64,000 nucleotides of DNA from Yamagishiella unicocca. Lineage: Eukaryota; Chlorophyta; Chlorophyceae; Chlamydomonadales; Volvocaceae. Below are positions 47,001-57,700 of this stretch, piece after piece. Location: contig BDSL01000003.1 in the NCBI GenBank assembly GCA_003116995.1, positions 310,001-374,000 of the forward strand, given 5' to 3'. Within the stretch, counting starts at the first letter, position 1, and each line of letters opens with the position of its first letter. Under the pieces are notes generated by a model. It saw only the letters and a list, made by a program, of their open reading frames with translations. It was not told the origin of the DNA and did not search any database. Made by a program: the position numbers and the translations under genes.

Positions 47001-49906
47001 CCCTCCCGCTCTCCCATGCCGGGGCGTGTCGTGGACTGGTGCGGCCCCACTTCTGTGTAGCAATCCCGCAATCATGCAGCCCCCCCCTACGCCTGCTGCC
47101 TCGCGGCACGCGTGTGTCCCTTGCGCGCCACACCACAGGCCGAGCTGGCGACGGCGCAGGGCTGCGTCGCCCGCATGGAGGCGGACCTGCAAGTACGTGT
47201 CCCACCACAACTGCGGCCTAGCACAATAACAGCTAGCGGGTTTGGCGGCACTTCACAGTTAAATCCGTGCGATTGTGTTCGAGGGGTTAAGCAAGTTACG
47301 CGGGAGGCATTGCTGTTTGCCCCAACATCCAGTACGGACAACCGCATGTTTGCAGTCGTCGTACAACCACCTAGCCCTCCCGGCTCTCTCCCGCGCCGCT
47401 CGCCTGCACTCCGCTCGCAGCTGTCGCGACAGCGTGAGGCGTCCTCCGCTGCTGCGCTGGACGAGGCCGAGGCCCTTGCCCGTCGCGGTGACGAGCTGGC
47501 GGCGACCAACATGCAGCTGATGCAGCGGCTGGCGGAGAGCCGGGCGGAGCTGGAGACGTCGTCGTACTATAAAAAGGTGGGTGCGCGGCGCGGACGGGGC
47601 ATTTGACGGCATTTGATAGCGCCACGCAAGCCATTACCTCGAATGGTTTCCTCTTGGCGGGCTGGACATTTTCACCTGTGGTAAGGCATGCCGCTATGCC
47701 GGTGCGCTTGACACCCCTAAAATCCTAAACCCTAAAATCCTAAACCCTAAAATCCTAAACCCTAAATCCTAAACCCTAAAACGGCCTGACGCAGATGTGC
47801 GCGGAGCTCACCGCCGCCAAGGGGCGCCTGGACGACGAGCTGCTGGGGCTGGCCTCGCTGCTGTCGGCTTCGGAGCTGCGTCTGGCGGACATGGCGGCAC
47901 GGGTCGCGGCGGCCGACGTGAGGCTGGGCGGGGAAAGGGGCAGAGCCCAGGGGGTGGAAGCGGGCGAGAGCGCACCCAGTCGGTGCATGGAGGACGGCTG
48001 CACTTTAGGAGGAAATCCAGTCCAGTCCCAGAATAAGACCGTCGTACGGATGCCGTACAGGTGGTCCGGTTGCGTCCGTACATCGTGTGCGCGCGCCACG
48101 GGTCATGCCCTGGGCTCACGGGTTGCCTCGCTGACCCCCGCCGCAGGAGCAACTCGGGGCCGCCGAGAGCCGCGCCCGCACCGCCGAGAGCTCCATCGCG
48201 TTGGAAGTGGAGCGGCGCTGCGGGACCGTACTGTCCTGCCGGGCCTTATGGCCGCCGCAGCTGCGGGACGAGGTGACGTCGCTGGAGACGCGGCTGGCCA
48301 GCCTCGAGGTGGCGCACGAGGCGGCGGTGCGAAGGGCGGAGGCCGCGGTGGCGATAGAGACGGAGCTGCAGGACGCGCTCAAAACAAAGGTACCGTGTAA
48401 GCGCAGGCGGGGATCCGTCAGCGCAAGCGGTTGCCACGGTAGCTGTGACGACAGGGCTTGCGTGCGGTTGGGTTATTTAGTTTGGCGATGACGGCAGTGG
48501 GAAAGGGGGCGCGCGGTGTGCCTTCGCCACGGCAAAGATTGTACGACATGTGTGCGTCCGCCCTCAAATCCTCCAGACGATCCAGCTGGAGATCCTCACC
48601 AAGGAGTCCTCCGAAACCACCGCGTCGTTCGCCAGCCAGTTGCAGCACCTTCGCGAGGCTCTGGCTGAGTCGCAGGCCCGCGCCGCCGGCCTGACTGCAG
48701 ACCTGGCGGCGGAGCGGTCGCAGAGCAAGGCGCGGGAGGAGGAGGCCCTTCAGGCCGCCGCCTGGAACGCGGCCCACCCCGGGGTCCGACGTCACAGCAA
48801 CGGCGGGAGCAACGGCTTGGGCGGCGCAGACAGCCAGCAGAAGGGCGGCGGTTCCGGAGCGACGACGACGACGACGGCGATGATGACGCCAAAGTGGCAG
48901 GTGCAGAACAAGGTGGGCAGCGGCAGCCTGTACAACCTGAACCAGGACCCCTCGAGCAGCGGTGGCGGCGGCGGTCCGGGCGCGGGCGGCAGAGGTGCTC
49001 AGGGCCTGACCCAGGTGGACACCATGTACGTGAAGAACGTGTTGTTCAAGTTCCTGGAAGCGCACCTGTGCAATAAGGTGCAGGAGCGCGACGTGCTGCT
49101 GCCGGCTGTGGCGACGCTGCTCCAGGTGCGGCCGGGTTGGGCGGATGCCGCCCGCGTCAGCTTGGTAAGGGTTGGCAGACCTGTACCTGTACGGTCGTAT
49201 GAGGAGGTTACATAAAAGAACCGGTGGGAGAATGAGGAGGGATGGGGTGGAGAGCACGTCGCGCCGGTGGGTGCACAGTGCGCCGTGTGTATGCACGGCT
49301 GGGAGTCCTGGGCGCACGGCCCTTTCTGCAACAAGCCACCGACGTGAAGGGTCTGCCAGGCCTCTTGAGCGAGCGGCGCGCTGTGCTCTGTCTTGGAGGA
49401 GATCCGTTCCTGATTCCCTCCCGGCCGGCTCCCTCACTGATTCCCTCCCGGCCGGCTCTCTGGGTGCGATGTCACGCCGGGGTGGTTGCTGCACGCAGGC
49501 GACGCAGGAGGAGTACGCCGCGCTGCAGGTAAGAGCGCAGGGCGCGCAGCTGCAGTGGGAGAGCAGGGTAGCACGGAAGTGCGAGCAGGATGTGGGGTGT
49601 AGAGGGGAAACGTGCGGTCCGACATGCGCGGGGTGGGAGGAAGGGGGTAGCTTCGGGGCTAGGCATCATGCGGTTGTGCGGGTTCAGGCAGGAGTCCTAC
49701 CGCGGATTCAGGCGTCCTACCGCGGGTGCTTTGCTCCGATCGATGCATGGGGCACGGCCGTAGAATATTGTTTGATAGGATGCTTTTGATAGGATGTGGC
49801 CACATGAACTGACCCCGCGTGCCCTTCGCGCGCCCTGCAGAAAATTCTCCGAGCGACGATGCCGCCCAGCCTCCAGATGCTGTCTGTGTTCGGCTTGTCG
49901 AGATAA
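44047..49906 (+). CDS. GRIP-domain golgin
   Basis: Twelve exons: 44047-44447, 44602-44818, 45499-45611, 45948-46092, 46469-46666, 47139-47192, 47421-47576, 47795-47917, 48147-48389, 48577-49125, 49499-49528 and 49841-49906. They give 764 residues. Most of the chain is coiled coil rich in Glu, Ala, Gln and Leu. The C-terminus is a GRIP domain split over three exons: TMYVKNVLFKFLE with the Arl1-contacting Tyr, then LLPAVATLLQ, ATQEEYAALQ and the last 21 residues ending SVFGLSR. GRIP golgins are held on trans-Golgi membranes by Arl1-GTP and capture vesicles with the rest of the rod. The weakest part of the model is exon 2 (44602-44818), whose Ser/Gly-rich frame joins in phase but competes with another open frame. 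Introns 2 and 7 carry tandem repeats. Confidence 0.88.
45141..45288 (+). repeat. 13-bp tandem repeat in golgin intron 2, about 11 copies
   Basis: Almost perfect copies of ATGCCCTGACTAT run for about 148 bases. Confidence 0.95.
47714..47781 (-). repeat. Interstitial telomere-like repeats in golgin intron 7
   Basis: A ~15-base unit (CCTAAAATCCTAAAC) is repeated and yields several CCCTAAA and CCCTAAAA motifs, the complements of TTTAGGG and TTTTAGGG. The array ends 13 bases before the next exon. Confidence 0.9.
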
Positions 49907-49920
49907 CGCGCACTGTGACG

Positions 49921-49925
49921 TGTAA
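49921..49925 (+). terminator. TGTAA poly(A) signal of the golgin gene
   Basis: TGTAA occurs 15 bases after the stop codon, which would give a very short 3' UTR. A further signal downstream cannot be excluded. Confidence 0.35.
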
Positions 49926-51628
49926 TGGCACATGATGGGTGCCAAGGGGAATCCTGGCCTGTTTTTTCGATAACCGCACCGCTGTTCCACAATTGCACTC
50001 ACAGCAGCGATATGTTTAGGATAGCAGGTACCGTCTATGAGACGTGTGCCACACCACGCAACTCAAGTTGTGCAAGGCTTCTAGGAAATGGAACGCGATC
50101 AGCGAAGTTCTAGGATGCCATATGCTCCGGCACGCATTAAAAAGCTCAAGGAACGCAGAAATATTTCCGTATCAAACCACAGAGGGAGGTATAAGCGGTG
50201 CATTTCTTTCCGGAAGGAGCCGCCGCGAGCGCCCCAACGGTGTAGTTAACGTAACGGTTGCATACCGTAGCATACCGTGGCAGCACCTATGTGCCGCAGA
50301 TAAATCAGACAAGAGCAAATCGAATGCAGCTGCAGCGGGGCGTGTCTGACTGGGTCCGCCGCGCCTTGTGCCGCCGGATGTTGCAAGATGGCGCATGAAT
50401 GGCCGTCTCTTTGTAGGTGTCAGTGTGCTACCAGTTGAAAGTGGTCGTCGTCCACTTCTGCCGTTAAATGATCCTTTTTGTCTTAAATTTCTGAATTACA
50501 AGGGAGGTGGAGCACCTACGAGCGCGGAAGTGCAACCAGGCGGGCCCGCGGCGGGCGCGGCACCTGCCCGTCCCACACTCGCCTCGCTCGTCGTCGCTCG
50601 TTGGACAGGCCCTGCCAGGTGCGCGAAGCTGCTCCCTTCGGGCCCCAGGTATAACACGAGTGCCCGATGGCTCTGCCTTTTGGTCTGGAACCCACTGTAA
50701 CGTGTACTACTATTTGGTATCCGCAACAGCCGATAGTTTTACACCTGGTGTCCGAGACGGCAGGCTCTGATTGAGAGTATGATACAGTATCCCGTTGTCA
50801 GTATCATGGATTCTGCAACCCGGGGCTCTGTAAGGCCACAGTGACGAAACTCTCGCACGATTCCGGCAGTTGCCGCTATCTTCTCGGGTTCAGCAGCGAA
50901 ACCGCCTGACACTACCCTCCGTCTCCCTCAGTGTCAGGCGATGTGCCCGATGGTTCTACCTTTTTGGTCTTGAAACCACTGTAACCGTTGCAACAACTAC
51001 CCACTGCCACCGTCGCTACTACCTAACCGGACGGACGTGGGCCATCCTTAACGTTTCAGCTTTGACGTGAAGCAATCGTCCATCGTCATCGCACAGACTG
51101 GTGTGTGTCAACAGGCGAGTTTATGCGGAAGGGGCCTGGAAGGGGCCTGCAGGATTGTCTTGACAGGGATCCAGGTACCGTGTGCGAGCAGGTCGCAACC
51201 CAAGGCCCAAAACCCAATTTTCACGATAACGAGTAGTCACTTATTAAAAGCATCCATCACTATCTCGACGCGCACGCACGACTTGCGACTCCTTCAATGT
51301 GATGCGCCCCCCGATGGCTCTCCCGCCTTCTCTGTCGCTCCGGAGCTCCCACTGCAACATCTAACTACAATAGACCGAGTGCGGTCAACCCCAGATCCTC
51401 CATTCTGGGATTGGCCATAATTGGCTTCCATGGCAACACGCCTCCGAAGTCCTTCTCTTCGACGGCCTCATAGCTTGCCTGCCAAAGCTATCAAAACCCT
51501 GAAGCCCATCGGCATCACGGCGAATCGTCCTGCCATCCTGCGTCCGCCACCTCGAGATCTCTTCCGATTGGTGGATGGTTACATGCCCGGCAAGCCTGGC
51601 GCCCGAACACCCAGTCTCCCTGCGTCCC

Positions 51629-51633
51629 TTACA
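51629..51633 (-). terminator. TGTAA poly(A) signal of the ABCG gene
   Basis: TTACA on the plus strand (TGTAA on minus) lies about 110 bases past the ABCG stop codon. Confidence 0.4.
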
Positions 51634-51739
51634 GTGGCAGGCGATGCGCCGGATGGCTCTACCGTGCTCTACCATATGGTCCGGGGCCCACCGTAACACT
51701 TACTACTGCTGGCTGGGTTCTGCAGCTCCTGGACCGCTG

Positions 51740-54700
51740 CTACCTGCGGAGGAAGCTCATGTAGCGCAACGCCAGGACGCTGATGACACGGAGACCTATG
51801 ATGTACCCCGCGACAATTAGGAGGCACCAGAACCTGTGGGCATCGATGAAAAAAGGCGATGACTCAGCCACAGCTTGCAATTCACGCAACGTCACGCAAT
51901 GTCCAGGGCAATGTCCATGTATGCCCAGGCGAAAGGGTTGCCGCCTATTTAAACAAAACCCTCACATACATCCAAAACATAAACGCCAAAGAGAGTCCGG
52001 GACGGAGCCGCCCCACATGTGATGGAAGGGCATCCTACCCGAAGTTATGGTCGTATCCGAAAGTGTCTCGCAGGAAGGCTGCCACCGTTGTGGCCTCGGT
52101 TGAGCCCGGGGACAGGAAGGGCGTCTGGTCGTCGCCCAGCTGGACGGAGGCCAGGCCGTAGAGCACCCAGGTGGTAGGCGTCACTCTGCGCCAGGGAAGC
52201 GTGCGGCAGCGAACACAGCCGCGGTCAGTTTCAGGCCGCACATCACAGCAGCCGGTGCGCTAACGGCGCTGCATCGCAGATACGAAGTGCTCCCGGTCGT
52301 TGCTTGAGGGGAGGTGCCAGGTGGCGGACCGGGCCCTGGGCACCAAGGCTGTTGCGACTGAGGAGCGACGAGCGTGCGTTGCGCGGCGGTGTCGCGGGGC
52401 GCCTCATAAACCGTAGTGCAAGAGTAGTGCAGCTGAAGGTCAGGGGCCGCCATGCTATGCCATGTCAGCTAGGGTGCGTGCTTCCGGGCGTCGCTACAAC
52501 CTCCGTTGCAGCCCGTCCGCACCTGTTGGCCCACTTGTAGGAGATGGCCATGGAAGGGTAAGGGATGACGAAGCCATTGAACCTGAGCACAGGGTGTTGG
52601 GGTGGTGGGTCGAGAGGCTCAGGGGGGAGGCTAGAGCAAGCCGCGACGAGATATTGCGTGACTTGTCGTGACGGATGTAGTGAGTGAAAGGTAAGACCTG
52701 ACTTATCATAACGAATATAGTGAGTGAAGATAAGGCAGCAGTTTATCGCGACGATAGTGCCGTAATTGCGTGGAAGCAGAGTACTCATGCTGCGGGTGAC
52801 GTACGTATACGGCAGAAAGCGGCCTGGTCGATATTAGGGCAGTCTTCGCTCGGTCTTGCTTACTGCAGTTTGGGCTTCTCAAGTACGAAGAGGCTTGTTC
52901 CTCTGCTGGGACGGTGGCCTCTACAGTTCCCAACCCTCCCACCCTGGGGTTCCCCCCTGCGGGCTGTGCGCAGCCGCCGCCGGTTGCGCTTTTATTGCTT
53001 GCAGTCGGCGCCTCTGCGTGCAATCTGTTGCCGTATGGTTGGGTGGGTCTCCTTGTCGGTTGTGAAGTGACAGCGGCGCGCAGCGCCCGGGTCGCGAAGC
53101 GGCCCTTCGTGCAACACGAGCACTGGCAGCACAGTCGGCCACTAGTGCAATTTTACAACGGGCAGATTTTCGGAATTGCTGTAAGGAGACGAATGGGATC
53201 TGAGTGCGATACTCGGTGTCCTCCGCCTCCCAACAACCGCGACCAGCCGCTCGATCTCTCGCTGCGGCTCTCGCTGGCAGCGGCCCGCACTTACAGGTTG
53301 AAGAGGGCGTTGAGACCAAATCCCGCAACCTGCGCCAGCTGCTGGTTGGGGGTGACGTACACGAGCGCGCTGCCCAATGCCAGGTAGAAGGCCAGCGCCT
53401 GCAAAGAGGGCCACGAGGCGATAAGACGGAAGGGAAGGGACGGATCGATGAGGCATCTGCGCGTGGAACCAACGCAGGGAGGACAGGCACGCAGGCAGGG
53501 GCACTTGGTCCAATGGCAAAAGCCCCTGTACGGTGCGTATGCGTACTGTAGAATCAATGCGGAGCAAGCCACACGACAATGGTCCCCATCTTGCTTGATG
53601 TCTTCAGATGCTACACGGCGCCTCCACTGGGCTGAAAGATGGGAAGCGTCGCGCAGGGTGAGTAGATAGAGCGCCAAAGCTGGCGACATGTCGCACACGG
53701 TGTATCTATTGCAGGTGCTGCGGAAGCTTGGGAAGGAACGCAGCTGCTGGGCGGACAGTAGTGGCAGCTCGTAGCTTAGCCTACCGGTCTCCCAGCCTCC
53801 CTCCCTCGCACCTCGAACATCATCAGCATGTAGTAGAAGAAGGGGCCAGCTTCTGGAGGTGGCACGCACGGGGAAGGGTGATGGGTGGGTGGGTTGCAAG
53901 GAAAACCCGTGAACGGAAGGAAAACCGTATATAGGGGGTAGGCGGGGCGGCGGGGGACCGTTACGCAGCAGGGTACAGGAGCGTTCAACGTGTGGCGAGT
54001 GGCTCCAAACAACACCCGCAAGTGCAAGGCTGCGCGCGAGCTGACAAGTGTACACGGCGGATGAGGCAAAGAGGAAAAGACCGCCGGCCCTAAGAGATCA
54101 TCGTGCCGGGAGGGCCCTGTGCCCTGTGCCTAGGACGGATGGAGGTAATATTAGGTCCAAAGGATAGCGTCTTGGCAGCAACGTCGCGTCCAGCGTTTCC
54201 GCGCAACGGCGGGCCAGCGGACGGCAGCTCACCGTATATGAAGTGGATCATCGGGTACATGATTCCAATAAAGAGGACGACCTGCACAAGCAAGTACGGC
54301 ATCTCCACCAGGGCCATGACGCAGCCGTACGCCCACGGGCTGTACATGGCTGCGGCTTGCTCGCGGTAGTACACCTGCCGATCACGACCACGGGCACACC
54401 AGTAGATCGCTTAGACATACGAGAACGGATCACGTACCAGGGGGCGAGTTGGAGTTGTCCAGAGATTTACTTAAATCAAAGGTTATCTAAATCAAAGGTT
54501 ATCTAAAGCAAAGGTTATCTGAAACAAAGGTTATCTGAGACAACGGTTATCTGAGACAACGGTTATCTGAGACAACGGTTATCTGAGACAACGGTTATCT
54601 GAAACCCGAGCAAAGGCGGCGGAACTTGACGTGAACACTCCTAGCTAGACATGTTTCACAACATCGCACGATATCTTGGCATGAGGACTGCAGAGCAACA

Positions 54701-57700
54701 TACGGCAGGCCTAACCATTACGCTATCGTGTACAGCAAGAGCACCAAACAAAGCAGGTGTGTCCGACCACGGACTTGGAACAAGGCCAGCCACGTACGCA
54801 CGATTTGCTGGGACAGGGTCGCATCGATCCCTGCCATGGCTGTCGAGAGTTGCTCGTCTTACCACGCGTTCAAAGCCAAGGATGGGCTGCACGGATGCCA
54901 TGCCTGTGGACAACACGACACATACAGCAGAGACGGCGGCAAAGTTATACAAACAATATTATACATACAACATTATACATTGTACGTGCAACACAATACG
55001 TACAAGGTGCAGCTGGGCAGCGCGAGCCGAGAGGACGCCGCGCCTCTAGCGCTGACGGACAGTAGTCAGGCTCCAAAGAGCCTGTCAGGATACCAGTGCC
55101 CGAAATGACGTGTGCAAACGCCCCAGGATGAACTCGTGCTGACAGGGATCCCGCAAAAGACACGCACCGAGCATGCCCAGGAAAGTGCTAGAGCTGTAGA
55201 GCAAGCCCATGACGTTCTGCACATTGCCGATTCCCGCCGGGCTGGGCATCACACCCTCGCCCCAGTAGATGCTGCCGTACACAAGCGAGACGACGACGGT
55301 CATGGCCAGTCGTACAAAATTGTACGACGGAGTGCGCCAGTGCGCATTGTTGAACTTGCGTAGCAGAGCGCTGATCTGCGGGGATTGCGTCATAACCGGA
55401 CGGCGTCAGGTAGGCCGCAAGCGACCAGCAGTACGGCGAATTTATTCCCACCTCCATTCTCCATGCAAGCACGCCGTGGCTGCCGTTATGCGCTATTACG
55501 TCACGTTCCCTGGATGTATACACGTATACATATTACATGCAGCGCGCAGCGGCTTATTTACCTGTGTGGTTATGCCCACCGCGTATTCGCCCGACACCGC
55601 CAGCGGCTCTGGGTGCTCCTGGCGGCTCTTGGCGGTCAGCTGCTCCGCCTGGGTGGCGTTGCTGGCGGCCAGAGCGCTCTGAGCATAGACCTGAGGGAAC
55701 GGCGGCAGGGGCGGAAGTGGCGAAAGAAGGTCAAGGCGATCCAAAACTGGTAATGAGCTCAAACCGGCAAACAACAAACGACGACTATGCAAGGGCTGCC
55801 TGAACAAGTCTGGCAGGAATAACACCATCCTCTCCGTCCCTTCCGCCCCAGCTGTGATACCTGCGGCCAGTCGACTCCCTCCACCGCCTGGCTGCGCACC
55901 GCCTTGGCGGCCCCAGTGACCTCCAGCATCCAGGTGGCGGGGTTGTAGCCCTCGGGGAGAGGTGACACGCCTGGGGGGGGGTGCGGTCCGTGCGTAGGAC
56001 CAACACACGATGATGGACCTGATGATGTCAAAAGTCTACCGGTAATCCCCCCAAAAGTCTAATCCGCCCAACAGTCTAATCTGGCCAGTAGCCTGATTTC
56101 TATACTCTACACAGCTCACAAATTATTCGGTACGCGGCAAAGCAACCGCACCTCCATACGACACATCCATGGCACACACGCACCGCACCGCCTCTATCTC
56201 CGCACAGACAGCGCCAGGCGCTCCTCTCACCCAGCACGTGTCCCGTCAAGTAGTCCACCAGCTGGCTGCTGTGCGACCCCAGCGGCCCGAAGTAGGTGGT
56301 GCGGCCGCCGCGCTGAGGGCAGGGGTACACGGGGAGGATGGGGGCCACTAAGCAGCTTCGGTGCCATGCAAGGGGAGGCAAGGGTGTAAGGTCCCCAACA
56401 CGCAACCTGGTAGAGGTCAACGCTGGTCGAGCGATGCAATGCACAAGAATGCCATCGATCTACACAGGGACGGAAGCTCGCGCGAACATGCATGCATACG
56501 GTGCCCGAGCGCTGGGCTAATAATTTAGGCAACACCACGCGATTCGGGCGAAATGCGCCAACGTTAGGCGGTGTCACGCACTCGAGCCCCAAACATCTCT
56601 TCCTATTGCGGTACCTGCAGCAGCAGCAGGTTGTCGAAGGCCTCGAAGATCTCGATGGATGGCTGGTGGATGGTGACCATGACGGTGCGGCCATCAGCCG
56701 CGACGTTCTTGACGGCCTTCATCACAACGCTGGCCGCACGGGCGTCCAGGCCTGGGGAAACACGGCAAAGACGCGGCGATTACAACACGCGAGTTAATTC
56801 CTCGCGGAGCCGTGTATTAGCGCCGTGTGTCAAAGCCGTGTGTCAAAGCCGTGTGTCAAAGCCGTGTGTCAAATCCATGCGTCGAAGCCCTCTTCCTAAA
56901 GCCGTGTTCCAATCAACAACGCGTAAACTGGTTTCGGAACGGCCAAGGACCCAGGGGCTGAGGAGGGATGCGCGGAGGGGGTGAGGTACGTGACACAAGC
57001 CCACTCCCGCACCCACCGCTGGTGGGCTCGTCCATGAAGACGCACGAGGGGTTGGCCACCAGCTCCACCGCCAGCGTCAGCCGCTTGCGAGCGCCCACGT
57101 TGAGGCCGGTGCCGCTGTTGCCTCCAGGGAGGCCCACCAGGCTGAACATCACTGCGCGCGGGTGCACATGATGACAATACCATTTTTCCTTTTTTAAGGA
57201 ACTGTTCATCTTGATGCATCCGCACCCGCACATCACGATGCTCCCCCGTCCGGTTGCGTGTCACTACGCACCGCTGCCCCCATTAGCTGCCCCCCATCAC
57301 GACCCATCGTCCCACCATCATCCAGCTCCACCATATTCACAATGCTGTCCACGTAAGCGCGTATGACGGCCTTGGACAGGTTTCCAGGCAGGCGCAGGCG
57401 TGCAGAGAAGAGCAGCGCCTCTATGACGGTCTGCAGGACACGACAGGAAAGAACAGAAACACAGCAACAGAACACGGCAACAGAACAGAACAGGACGGCA
57501 GGGGAACGAGGACATCGTAAGATAGAAGGCGGGCGCGCAACTGCAGCAATGTGCTGAGATAGGCGGCTGGAAGGCACGCAGCCAGTCGACCGTCGTCACA
57601 GCGTACGGGCGTCACACGCACACTGTCGTACATACACCGTCGTACCGCTGCCGGGGTGTGCAGATCCATCTGCTCCACGTATCCCGAGCTGCGCGCCCAG

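Larger units (their letters stand above)
49907..51739. other. Intergenic between convergent genes, repeat-rich
   Basis: No gene is seen. Four copies of a ~60-70-base dispersed repeat lie at about 50661-50710, 50921-51003, 51305-51375 and 51641-51710. Confidence 0.6.

Noticed and set aside
58..49906. Paralogy between the first coiled-coil gene and the golgin
   Set aside because: Both are heptad-rich, but their C-terminal domains (SAP-like versus GRIP), exon lengths and repeat units differ. The resemblance is compositional only.
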